Assembly (NCBI RefSeq): GCF_010731615.1
Contig: NZ_AP022618.1
Coordinates: 248,001-312,000, forward strand
Origin: Mycolicibacterium insubricum
Lineage (GTDB): Bacteria > Actinomycetota > Actinomycetes > Mycobacteriales > Mycobacteriaceae
Reading direction: 5' to 3'
Length of the DNA: 64,000 nt
The translations under genes and the position numbers were made by a program. Under the pieces are notes generated by a model. It ran no database searches and was not told the DNA's origin. It worked only from the letters and a program-made list of their open reading frames with translations. This document shows, in pieces, positions 17,630 through 25,686 of this stretch. Each line of letters begins with the position of its first letter. Positions within the stretch are counted from its first letter, which is position 1.

Positions 17630-18298
17630 GTGCGATCGGTGCGGGTGTACAGCGGGATGTCCGCCGAGGAGCGTCACCGGAACAGGCGCACGCGTCTCAT
17701 CGAGGCCGCGATGGAGTTGATCGGCACGCACGGCGTTGCCGCCGCCACGGTGACTGCCGTATGCGCTGAGTCCGGCGTGACGTCACGCTACTTCTATCAG
17801 CATTTCCCTGACAGAGACGCCCTCTTGCGAGCTGTCTACCAGCAGCTCTACGCAACCTTCCAGGAGGTGATAGTTGACGCGATCCCCGATGCCGGCGCCC
17901 CACCCGAGGTGCTCGCGTACGCGCCGATCCGCGGGCTGGTCAGCATGATCAACAATGATCCTCGACTGGGTCGGATCTTGTTCGTGGAATCTGCAACGGA
18001 GCCGCTGCTTCGGGAGTTACGCAGCGACATGATGACCGGTTTCACCGACCTCGTATTGCGTGAGGCCAGACTTCACCTTGACATCGCCGACTCCGCAGTG
18101 GGCGTTGCCCATTTGGCCTCGACATTGGGTGTGGGTGGGTTATTCGAAGTCTTGCGCCGCTGGCTCGACGGAGAACTCGAGTTCACCACCGATGAACTCG
18201 TTCAGCACTGCGCAGGTTTCCTGGGCAGCCTCGGCAGCTATGTGCTGCTGCAGAACGCAGTCGAGTCGGCCACGACCAAAGCCAAACCTCAGAGTTAG
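17630..18298 (+). CDS. TetR-family transcriptional regulator
   Basis: 222-residue TetR regulator. The N-terminal domain covers residues about 18-65, ending in ESGVTSRYFYQHFPDRDAL. The rest is a helical ligand domain of unknown specificity. The frame starts at GTG 17630, but the ATG at residue 9 (MSAEERHRNRR) is an equally good start. It is divergent from the PF10118-type gene, with which it shares an inverted-repeat operator candidate, and lies convergent to a second TetR gene. Confidence 0.87.
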   Translation: MRSVRVYSGMSAEERHRNRRTRLIEAAMELIGTHGVAAATVTAVCAESGVTSRYFYQHFPDRDALLRAVYQQLYATFQEVIVDAIPDAGAPPEVLAYAPIRGLVSMINNDPRLGRILFVESATEPLLRELRSDMMTGFTDLVLREARLHLDIADSAVGVAHLASTLGVGGLFEVLRRWLDGELEFTTDELVQHCAGFLGSLGSYVLLQNAVESATTKAKPQS

Positions 18299-18389
18299 CT
18301 TCTGGCGCCTCCCGGCCGCGCTTCGCGAATGTCGAGGTGCCTCCGCTTGCTTCATTCCGGACTGAACACATGAACGCCGCTGTACAACA

Positions 18390-19031
18390 TTAGAGGCCAG
18401 CGTCGTCGACCAAATAACGTTCGGCGAGCGTCTCGGCAAGCCGACTCGTGTGCTCCACGATCTCCCCCTGGATGACGTCAAGCAAACCTGCATGCCATGC
18501 GGTGATCAATTCGACGAAGCCACCAACGGCCACCAGTGTGTCCATCCGAAGGGCGGTTTCATCGGCTTCCGGCCTCAGGTGTGGCTCACTGGCTGCGATC
18601 ACCAGGTGTGTCGCCTCCTGCAGTGCGACAGCGCGCCGATCCTGAAGCGGGGAACTGCCCACGTGTTGAGCCAGTAGAATCTTCGCCCTGCCCGGATCCT
18701 CTGCAATCCGGTCGACCACCGCGGCGATGGTCACGCGGATGGTCTCCATCGGCGGCTGCCCGATGCGTTCTGCGAGCGTCGCAGAAACCTCACCGAGCAT
18801 CTCGTTGCGCACGCCGTCCCATGCAGCGACAAGTAACTCGTCGCGGGTCTTGAAGTCTTCGTAGAAGTAACGGTCGTTCAGGCCGGTTTTGGCGCACACT
18901 CCTCTCATCGTGACTGCTGCCCAACCGCTTTCACTCCAGATTTCCGTCGCGGCATCAATGAGGCGCTGACGGCGCTCCGCCCGGCGTTCAGCACCGGTAC
19001 GCCCGCCCCATCTCTTCGACCGCGTCCGCAC
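18390..19031 (-). CDS. TetR-family transcriptional regulator
   Basis: About 213 residues from the GTG at 19031; the frame remains open to a TTG at 19088. The DNA-binding domain is near the N-terminus, with MRGVCAKTGLNDRYFYEDFKTRDEL. The C-terminal domain includes LRPEADETALRMDTLVAVGGF and is not assignable to a ligand. It is divergent from the MmpL gene across about 370 bp. A palindrome immediately before mmpL makes it the best candidate repressor of that exporter, an inference from position. Confidence 0.85.
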   Translation of the reverse strand: MRTRSKRWGGRTGAERRAERRQRLIDAATEIWSESGWAAVTMRGVCAKTGLNDRYFYEDFKTRDELLVAAWDGVRNEMLGEVSATLAERIGQPPMETIRVTIAAVVDRIAEDPGRAKILLAQHVGSSPLQDRRAVALQEATHLVIAASEPHLRPEADETALRMDTLVAVGGFVELITAWHAGLLDVIQGEIVEHTSRLAETLAERYLVDDAGL

Positions 19032-19404
19032 ATGTCCATCTTGGCAAGCCACAGTAGGTCGCAACACTTTGGTAGCATCCGCCCCCAATGGGGGCGCGTG
19101 CCACCATAGGACTCCGCGGAGGGCAGCGATTGACGATCAGAACGCTCAAACTTCGAGTTCTCAGAGACGTGGCAGCGGCTGTCGTCATTCCCGCCCCCAG
19201 CAGTGATCGTGCGGCACTGGCGACGGTGGCGGTAGGAGGCGCCCTGCACGCCGTGCAGGTATTCGCGGCCGACTGGCCCGCCGCAATCCCGTAGGGAGTC
19301 GACTCATGACGCTCTTGAGCGAGGCCCCCACCGGTCGCCGTCACCACTTGCACTACGTGCGGTAGCGTACCGATACCGGCAGTATCGCTACCAGTGGAGG
19401 CCAA
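19032..19404. other. intergenic region between TetR and mmpL
   Basis: No convincing gene; the short frames on both strands lack domains. It holds a perfect palindrome CGCCCCC-AAT-GGGGGCG at 19080-19096 near the start of the TetR gene, and the operator-like repeat described separately at 19361-19392. Promoters for both divergent genes are expected here. Confidence 0.4.
19361..19392 (+). promoter_or_regulatory. operator-like nested palindromes before mmpL
   Basis: GGTAGCG (19361-19367) is mirrored by CGCTACC (19386-19392). Inside lies CGATAC (19371-19376) with its complement GTATCG (19382-19387). The site ends 12 bp before the mmpL start codon and just before its TGGAGG ribosome-binding site, so a repressor bound here would block transcription. 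The neighbouring TetR proteins are the likely binders (inference). Confidence 0.5.
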
Positions 19405-22400
19405 GTGACCGACGGCAGTGCAGATGCCCCAAGCCAGGCCAAGCGGCCTGGTCGGCGCGCCAACGGATCCACCGACCCGGCCGACACTCGCGAGTACAGC
19501 GAACGGTTGGCGACCCTGGCCCGGTTCACCCTCCGACACAAAGCGCTCGTCATCGGGGTATGGCTAGGCGCCGCGGTGGTTCTCGCGCTGCTGTTCCCAC
19601 AGCTGGAAACCGTGGTGCGCCAACAGTCGGTGGACCTCATTCCTCGCGACGCCCCGTCCTTGCAGACGGTTGACCGCATGAGCGCCGCGTTCGGCGAAGA
19701 AGGCTCGAAAACCATGGTGTTCGTCGCCATGGAAGACCCCACTGGCTTGACTCCAACTGCACGGCAGCGCTACGGCGAACTCGTGCGCCGGTTGCAGGCC
19801 GAGGGCGACCACGTCCTGCTGGTGCAGGACCTGCTGGCCGATCCGATTACCGAAGCTCAGGCAGTCAGCGCCGACCGCAAAGCCTGGTATCTGCCCGTCG
19901 GTGTCACCGGCACCCTCGGAGACCCCACGGCAGCCGAATCCTTGAACGCGGTGCGCGACATCGCCGCGGAGGTGTTCACCGGATCGACCACGACCGTCCA
20001 AGTGACGGGACCACCGGCGACCTTCAGCGACATGATCGCCTCCGCCGAGCACGACCTGCTGTTGATCTCGATCGCTACCGCCGGCGTGATCGCCCTGATC
20101 TTGCTGATCGTCTACCGGTCAGTGTTCACCGCGCTGTTGCCACTGCTGGTAATCGGGTTGAGCCTGGCGGTTGGGCGCGGCGTGCTATCCGCCCTCGGCG
20201 AGATGGGCATGCCGGTCTCCCAGTTCACCGTCGCATTCATGACGGCGATCCTGCTCGGCGCCGGAACTGATTACACAGTTTTTCTGATCAGCCGGTACCA
20301 CGAGCAGCGCCGCGCCCAAGTACCCGCCGATCAGGCGATCATCCACGCCACCGCCAGCATCGGGCGCGTCATCCTGGCGTCCGCCGCCACCGTGGCACTC
20401 GCGTTCTTGGCCATGGTCTTCGCGCGGCTCAGCGTCTTCGCCGCCCTGGGCCCCGCGTGTGCCATCGCCGTGCTGTTCGGATTTCTGGCGACCGTCACCC
20501 TGCTGCCACCCGTGCTGTCGCTAGCCGCCAAACGCGGCATCGGTGAACCCAAATCCGATCGCACCCGCCGCTACTGGAACAGCGTCGCCGTCGCCGTGGT
20601 CCGCCGTCCGGTGCCACTGCTGATCGTCAGCCTGGCCATCCTGCTCGCCCTGTCGGCAGCCGCTGCGACCATCAAAATCAGCTACGACGACCGCAAGGGA
20701 CAACCAGACACCACGGCCAGCAACCAGGGCTACCAACTTCTGGACCGCCACTTCCGCAAGGACGTCGTCATCAGCGAGTTCCTCGTCGTAGAGAACCCGA
20801 CCGACATGCGGACCGGGAGGGGGCTGGCCGATCTCGACGAGATGGCCTCTCGCGTCTCCCAGATCCCCGGCGTCACCAGGGTGTCCGGAGTCACCCGCCC
20901 CACCGGGGAGCGCCTCGACCAAGCAGAACTGGCCTGGCAGAACGGCCAGATCGGCGAGAAAATGGCCGGCGCGGTCGCCGAGGGCAACTCACGCAAGGAC
21001 GACCTCGCCAAACTCACCGGCGGCGCCGACCAGCTCGCCGACGGCCTCGCCCAACTCGATGGCACGGTGCGCACCGCCCTCGCGCCACTGGCCGGAATCC
21101 TCACCCAAGCTCAATCCGCGGGAACTCAGGTCAACCAGTTCCGCCCACTGCTGCAACAACTTTCCGCCACCGCCCCCGCCGTCGACCAAGCCATCCAATC
21201 CGGCCCAGGACTGCGACCGCTGGCCAACCAGGCGCAGAACGCGATCACCCAGCTCGATCCACTCGTGGGCGCGCTCAACACCTCACCGTGGTGTGCCGCC
21301 ACCCCGCAGTGCGCCCAAATTCGTGACCAGGTGAAGATTTTGGTCAGCCTGCGCGACAGCGGATTCTTCGACCAGATCGCCGACCTCGGGGACCGCTACG
21401 ATCCCGCGACCAATGCCACCGTTGGTGGCACCCTCTCCAACGTCCAGAACGCAGTCGCCTCGCTGGACAAGGCATTCGGAGCCCTCGGTGACCCCGCCGA
21501 CCTAGCCACCAATCTCCGCCGATTGCAGGAGGGAATCGGACAGCTCGCCTCCGGCGCTCAAGCACTCGCGACCGGTGTCCGCACCCTCGCCGACAGCAAC
21601 ATCGAAATGCTGTCCGGTATGAGCCAGATCGCCACCCAACTACAGAATTCCTCACGCGCAGCGGCGGACTCCGACTCCTCGAGCGGTTTCTACTTGCCCG
21701 CTAATGCATTCGAGAACCGGCAATTCACCGATGTTGCCAAGCAATTCCTCTCACCGGACGGCAAGACCGCGCGGTTCATGATCGAAAGCAGCCACGACCC
21801 TTACAGCGTCGAAGCCATGGAGCTCGCCAGCCGCATCACCGACACCGCCAACACCGCACGACCCAACACGTCGCTCGCCGACGCCACCGTATCCGTCGCC
21901 GGCTTCCCCGCCGTCAACTCCGATATCCAACGATTCCTATGGGCCGACTTCGCACAACTGGCCGTCGCCACCATAATCATCGTCGGCGTCATCCTGGTCC
22001 TACTGCTGCGCGCACTCCTGGCACCGCTCTACCTCTTAGGCACCGTCGTGCTCAACTACCTCGCCTCGCTCGGCATCGGCGTTGTGGTATTCCAATGGGG
22101 ACTGGGCTACGAAATCGCTTGGCCCGTACCATTACTGGCATTCATCATCCTCGTCGCCGTCGGCGCCGACTACAACATGCTGCTCGTCTCACGGCTCCGC
22201 GAAGAATCCGGGACCAACATCCGCGTCGGCGTCCTGCGCACCGTGGCAAACACCGGAGCCGTCATCACCTCAGCTGGTCTGATATTCGCCGCCAGCATGT
22301 TCGGCCTCATGGTCGGCTCAGTCGCAATCATGATCCAAGCCGGCCTCATCATCGGCTTCGGACTGCTGCTCGACACCTTCCTCGTGCGCACCCTCACCGT

Positions 22401-22491
22401 GCCCGCGATCGCCACACTCCTACGCGAAGCCAGTTGGTGGCCCACCAAAGCAACGCGGACCCCAGTAGCTGACACCGCCACGCAGAAATAA
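19405..22491 (+). CDS. MmpL-family RND transporter
   Basis: 1028-residue MMPL/RND exporter of the inner membrane. After a 60-residue cytoplasmic leader, TM1 begins near ALVIGVWLGAAVVLALLF. Two repeats of a periplasmic loop plus a transmembrane bundle follow. The proton-relay Asp-Tyr pairs are in GTDYTVFLISRYHE (about residue 287) and VGADYNMLLVSRLREES (about 918). The second periplasmic region contains a long coiled-coil-like stretch with repeated QLA/LAS patterns (residues about 530-760). Start GTG with TGGAGG upstream. No mmpS partner is adjacent. MmpL proteins export cell-envelope lipids or drugs; this substrate is unknown. Control by the adjacent TetR is likely. Confidence 0.92.
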   Translation: MTDGSADAPSQAKRPGRRANGSTDPADTREYSERLATLARFTLRHKALVIGVWLGAAVVLALLFPQLETVVRQQSVDLIPRDAPSLQTVDRMSAAFGEEGSKTMVFVAMEDPTGLTPTARQRYGELVRRLQAEGDHVLLVQDLLADPITEAQAVSADRKAWYLPVGVTGTLGDPTAAESLNAVRDIAAEVFTGSTTTVQVTGPPATFSDMIASAEHDLLLISIATAGVIALILLIVYRSVFTALLPLLVIGLSLAVGRGVLSALGEMGMPVSQFTVAFMTAILLGAGTDYTVFLISRYHEQRRAQVPADQAIIHATASIGRVILASAATVALAFLAMVFARLSVFAALGPACAIAVLFGFLATVTLLPPVLSLAAKRGIGEPKSDRTRRYWNSVAVAVVRRPVPLLIVSLAILLALSAAAATIKISYDDRKGQPDTTASNQGYQLLDRHFRKDVVISEFLVVENPTDMRTGRGLADLDEMASRVSQIPGVTRVSGVTRPTGERLDQAELAWQNGQIGEKMAGAVAEGNSRKDDLAKLTGGADQLADGLAQLDGTVRTALAPLAGILTQAQSAGTQVNQFRPLLQQLSATAPAVDQAIQSGPGLRPLANQAQNAITQLDPLVGALNTSPWCAATPQCAQIRDQVKILVSLRDSGFFDQIADLGDRYDPATNATVGGTLSNVQNAVASLDKAFGALGDPADLATNLRRLQEGIGQLASGAQALATGVRTLADSNIEMLSGMSQIATQLQNSSRAAADSDSSSGFYLPANAFENRQFTDVAKQFLSPDGKTARFMIESSHDPYSVEAMELASRITDTANTARPNTSLADATVSVAGFPAVNSDIQRFLWADFAQLAVATIIIVGVILVLLLRALLAPLYLLGTVVLNYLASLGIGVVVFQWGLGYEIAWPVPLLAFIILVAVGADYNMLLVSRLREESGTNIRVGVLRTVANTGAVITSAGLIFAASMFGLMVGSVAIMIQAGLIIGFGLLLDTFLVRTLTVPAIATLLREASWWPTKATRTPVADTATQK

Positions 22492-22505
22492 TGAGCAACG
22501 CACTA

Positions 22506-22718
22506 CTAGTGGAAGCGAGGAATGCGAGGGCCATTCACAGCCGTGATCTTTGGTTGCGGATCCGTCGGAATCTGGCGTTGCAAGCCCGTCGAGTAAGCGT
22601 CCATGAACTGCTGCAGCTTTGCGTTCAGGCGCCGCCCATAGCCGACTGGATCGTCTTGGTAGCCCACCTGGATAGGGGGTCCGACCAGCCGTTCCATGCC
22701 AGTGAATCGCGCCAGCAC
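22506..22718 (-). other. possible gene remnant (70-codon frame)
   Basis: The only frame in the 240 bp between mmpL and fic that looks protein-like, with a segment GMERLVGPPIQVGYQDDPVG and no signal peptide. I do not recognise it, and 70 residues ending abruptly suggest a fragment of a longer lost gene rather than a working one. A chance frame is equally possible. Confidence 0.25.
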
Positions 22719-22730
22719 GCCGACGAATGC

Positions 22731-23900
22731 TCAGTATTCTAGAGCCGCGAGCACACCGTCACACTGAAATATTCGGTCGTACCGGCCCGAAGTTCGTTGG
22801 CGCAGAATTCCTTTGTCCACCAATTTTGTGATGGCGGTGTTCGCTGCCTGGTAGGAAACACCGTGCAACGCTGCCGCAGCCGACGCCGTGATCATCGGGT
22901 AACCGATCAGGTCGTCAGCGATCCTGAGCGAGACCCCTTTGGCTCCGCGCAAGATCACCTGAAATTCCTCACGGAGCGCCAGGAGCTTGTCCACTCGCTC
23001 AACGACTTCCAAGGCCTCGGCATGGATGGCCGCGGAAATGAAGCACACCCAGCTGTCCCATCCACCGGTCTGCGACACGCGCAACAATCCGTCCTGATAC
23101 TCGGTGCGGTGTTGCTCCAGCCACGGTGAGATGTTCAGGACCGGAAAACGCAGTTCACCAGCACTCATCAACTGCAGCGCCATGACGAGACGCCCCAGCC
23201 GGCCGTTGCCGTCATGAAACGGGTGCAAGGTCTCGAACTGATAGTGCGCGACCGCTACTCGGATGATCGTCGGTATTGCGCTGGGTTCCCGGATCCAGTC
23301 CTGCCACAGCCGCAACCCGTCGAGCAGCCGATGATCAGCCGGAGGCGGCACGAACCGAGCCGACGTGACACGCCGATTGCCGAGTCCGATGAAAACCTGA
23401 GTGGTGCGGACGCTGCCCGCGTGCGAGCCATCACTGGCGGTCCCACGCAGGAGTTCGCGCTGTAAATCCTCGAGCATCCGAACCGATATCGGTTGCCCTT
23501 CGGCCACGAGTTCGTATGCCCGCTCAGCTGCGGTGACGTAGTTCCTGACCTCACTGACCGAACTGGTGAGCTCCTCAGCTTCGAGAAAGTCTGCTTCGAA
23601 AACGTCCGCCAAGAACGCGTAGGTGCCCTCCAGCGCGGAGGTACTTACCGCTTCCCGACGAGTGGCCGGCCGAGCGAGCAGGCTCGGGTTCGGCAGCAAT
23701 GAAGACGCTTGGTCGGCACGTGCCATCGCCGCCGCGGCGTCGATCACCGCGGCATAGGTCTGAGCTTCCAGTTTGAGGTCCGCAGGAAGGGGGTCCGGCA
23801 CGTAGGCGACGTATTCGTACGCCTCACCTAATCGGGGGTCATGACCCCCGATTGGCACCAACCGTCCGATCGGGCTGTTACGAAGCGCCTCGATATCCAT
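22731..23900 (-). CDS. Fic/DOC-family protein (class II, self-inhibited) with winged helix
   Basis: 389-residue Fic protein, usually an AMP-transferase acting on protein hydroxyls. The catalytic motif HPFHDGNGRLGR is at about residues 226-237 and is complete. An N-terminal inhibitory helix motif of the (S/T)xxxE(G/N) type is visible as TSALEG at residues 87-92, which makes it class II, where the Glu keeps ATP in a non-productive pose. The C-terminal 70 residues look like a winged helix (ASAAAALHGVSYQAANTAITKL). The ATG at 23900 has an AGG ribosome-binding site; a GTG at 23909 is possible. Four alternating TTTCAAGGTT sites lie directly upstream, suggesting self-regulation. No antitoxin gene is adjacent. 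Confidence 0.88.
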   Translation of the reverse strand: MDIEALRNSPIGRLVPIGGHDPRLGEAYEYVAYVPDPLPADLKLEAQTYAAVIDAAAAMARADQASSLLPNPSLLARPATRREAVSTSALEGTYAFLADVFEADFLEAEELTSSVSEVRNYVTAAERAYELVAEGQPISVRMLEDLQRELLRGTASDGSHAGSVRTTQVFIGLGNRRVTSARFVPPPADHRLLDGLRLWQDWIREPSAIPTIIRVAVAHYQFETLHPFHDGNGRLGRLVMALQLMSAGELRFPVLNISPWLEQHRTEYQDGLLRVSQTGGWDSWVCFISAAIHAEALEVVERVDKLLALREEFQVILRGAKGVSLRIADDLIGYPMITASAAAALHGVSYQAANTAITKLVDKGILRQRTSGRYDRIFQCDGVLAALEY

Positions 23901-23930
23901 CGGATCCACCTCAACTCGCCAAGCTTGAAT

Positions 23931-23994
23931 TCCAGGAGTGCAATTTCAAGGTTAGCGCCTCAACCTTGAAAACTGACATCCTGATTTCAAGGTT
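23931..23994 (-). promoter_or_regulatory. array of TTTCAAGGTT operator-like sites before fic
   Basis: TTTCAAGGTT occurs exactly at 23944-23953 and 23985-23994 and as its exact complement at 23962-23971. A two-mismatch inverted copy lies at 23931-23940. The four sites alternate in orientation and cover the 30-95 bp before the fic start. This is an operator layout, and the winged-helix end of the Fic protein itself is the nearest candidate ligand (inference). Confidence 0.6.
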
Positions 23995-24165
23995 CCCGCT
24001 CTCGGTAGATCAGAAGCGGCCTTGACCACCAAGGTGTCTCAGTCCGCAGGCAGTCCGCAGTAGATTTTCGCGACTCCTGCGCGCGCCAACCCACCCAATA
24101 CAGCTGAGCTGGGAAACTTACGCGGGCCAACGTACCCAACGTCATCAAAACCCCAGGTGGCGTGG

Positions 24166-24207
24166 TTCGGGACGAAGAGGTCGTGGGTTCGAATCCCGCC
24201 ACCCCGA
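24166..24207 (+). tRNA. 3' half of tRNA-Pro(CGG), remnant of an integration site
   Basis: The sequence reads as anticodon loop TTCGGGA (anticodon CGG at 24168-24170), 3' anticodon stem CGAAG, variable loop, T arm GTGGG-TTCGAAT-CCCGC, 3' acceptor strand CACCCCG and discriminator A. The 5' half is missing: no CGGGGTG acceptor strand or D arm occurs before 24166, and the bases preceding the loop do not pair. It cannot fold as a functional tRNA. A 3' tRNA fragment like this is what tRNA-targeting integrases leave at one end of an inserted element. Confidence 0.75.
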
Positions 24208-24215
24208 CAGTGTGA

Positions 24216-24262
24216 AACCCGCTCTCGCCTGTACCAACAGGTGGGGGCGGGTTCTTTCGTTT
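24216..24262 (+). terminator. intrinsic terminator after the tRNA-Pro remnant
   Basis: AACCCGC (24216-24222) pairs with GCGGGTT (24247-24253), with an inner CCTGT/ACAGG helix, followed by CTTTCGTTT. It is 8 bp past the tRNA 3' end and was presumably the terminator of the original tRNA gene. Confidence 0.75.
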
Positions 24263-24438
24263 CAGGTTCGCCGGCGCCACGGGACCAGCTCCGGCCGGGG
24301 GCCCGAAAGCTACTGCGAGCGCACCACGTATTTGGCGGTCGTACCGGCTCCCGATCATTGCGCGTCACCTCCTCCGTCGACGTATTTCCAGGGTGAACGA
24401 CAACTAGGTCGTTTCTCGGGCCGTTCTATAGTGCCCGG

Positions 24439-25683
24439 ATGCGCCTCGCCCGATTCGGCCGCTGTCTGCTGAGTGTGCTGCTGGCCTGCGCCGCGGTTGC
24501 CGGCGGCGTGCAGGCGCCGGCATCGGCGGCGCCCGACGGCGGGGTGGTGCCGGGCATCGAGGTGTTCCTGGCCAATGTGCCGTCGGCGCTGCGCGGCAAG
24601 CGGGTCGGTCTGATCACCAACAACACCGGTGTCGACCGCGCCGGCACCTCCGACATCGACCTGATCGCCGCACATCCCGACCTGCGGCTGGTGGCGCTGT
24701 TGGCCCCGGAGCACGGCATCCGCGGGACCGCCGAGGCGGGCGTCGGGGTCGCCGACGGCGTCGACGCGAGGACCGGGGTTCCGGTCTACTCCCTCTACGG
24801 CGCCCAGGGGCACTCCCCGACGCCGGAGATGCTGAAGGACGTCGATGTCCTGGTCTACGACCTGCAGGAGGTCGGCGGGCGCACCTGGACCTACGTTTCC
24901 ACCATGGCGCTGGCCATGCAGGCCGCGGCGCGCAAGGGCATCCCGTTCGTGGTGCTCGACCGGCCGAACCCGATCGGCGGTCAGATCGTCGAGGGCGCGC
25001 TGCTGGAGTCGGCGTACTCGTCGTTCATCGGGATGTACCCGATCCCGGCGCGGCACGGCATGACGGTCGGCGAGTTGGCCAACCTGTTCAACCGGCAAGA
25101 GGGCATCGGCGCGAACCTGACCGTCATCCCGGTTCAGGGATGGCGACGCGCGCAATGGTTCGACCAGACGGGCCTGCCCTGGGTGAACCCGTCGCCCAAC
25201 CTGCGGTCGCTGGCGGCAGTGACGAACTACCCCGGCACGGTCTACTTCGAGGGCACCAACATCTCCGAGGGCCGGGGTACCGACCGTCCCTTCGAGCAGG
25301 TTGGCGCCCCCTGGCTGGACGCGGCGAAGGTGGCGGCGACGATGAACGCGCTCGGCCTGCCGGGTGTCACCTTCCAGTCTGTCAGCGTCCCGGTCGACGA
25401 CGGCGCCGCCAAGTACCCCGGCCAGACCATCGGGGCCGTCCGGTTCGTCATCACCGATCGGCAGGCCTACCGTCCGGTCGGCACGGCGCTGCTGCTCATC
25501 GACGTGATCCGCAAGCAGCACCCGAACGACTTCGCCTGGGGCCCGTCGTTCGATTCACTGACCGGATCGGGCAAGGCGCGGGCGGCGATCGACGCCGGCC
25601 GGCTCGCGCCGCTGCTGGCGGAGTGGGACCGTTCGGCCGCCGGATTCCGGGATAGCCGCGCCGGGTATCTGCTCTACGACTGA
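24439..25683 (+). CDS. DUF1343 exo-beta-N-acetylmuramidase (NamZ-like, GH171)
   Basis: 414-residue secreted protein. A signal peptide spans about residues 1-31 (RCLLSVLLACAAVAGG, cleavage near ASA). The rest is a full DUF1343 domain, with GLITNNTGVDRAG, LLAPEHGIRG, VYDLQEVGGRTWTY and the ending FRDSRAGYLLYD. The family includes NamZ, an exo-acting beta-N-acetylmuramidase (glycoside hydrolase family 171), which trims MurNAc from peptidoglycan fragments, so a cell-wall recycling role is likely. It is the first complete gene after the tRNA remnant and has the high GC of the core regions. It is convergent to the membrane protein that follows, 3 bp apart. Confidence 0.87.
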   Translation: MRLARFGRCLLSVLLACAAVAGGVQAPASAAPDGGVVPGIEVFLANVPSALRGKRVGLITNNTGVDRAGTSDIDLIAAHPDLRLVALLAPEHGIRGTAEAGVGVADGVDARTGVPVYSLYGAQGHSPTPEMLKDVDVLVYDLQEVGGRTWTYVSTMALAMQAAARKGIPFVVLDRPNPIGGQIVEGALLESAYSSFIGMYPIPARHGMTVGELANLFNRQEGIGANLTVIPVQGWRRAQWFDQTGLPWVNPSPNLRSLAAVTNYPGTVYFEGTNISEGRGTDRPFEQVGAPWLDAAKVAATMNALGLPGVTFQSVSVPVDDGAAKYPGQTIGAVRFVITDRQAYRPVGTALLLIDVIRKQHPNDFAWGPSFDSLTGSGKARAAIDAGRLAPLLAEWDRSAAGFRDSRAGYLLYD

Positions 25684-25686
25684 CCC

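Noticed and set aside
19080..19096. CGCCCCC-AAT-GGGGGCG palindrome as terminator
   Set aside because: It lies at the start region of the TetR gene rather than after a gene, and no T-run follows. Left as an unexplained palindrome.
18988..19539. 183-codon minus-strand frame before mmpL
   Set aside because: Overlaps the start of both the TetR and mmpL genes and shows no domain or ribosome-binding site.
22731..23994. Fic as part of a two-gene toxin-antitoxin pair
   Set aside because: No small antitoxin frame overlaps or adjoins it; the inhibitory helix is inside the Fic protein itself.
24121..24210. Complete tRNA-Pro gene
   Set aside because: The acceptor 5' strand, D arm and 5' anticodon stem are absent; only the 3' half fits.
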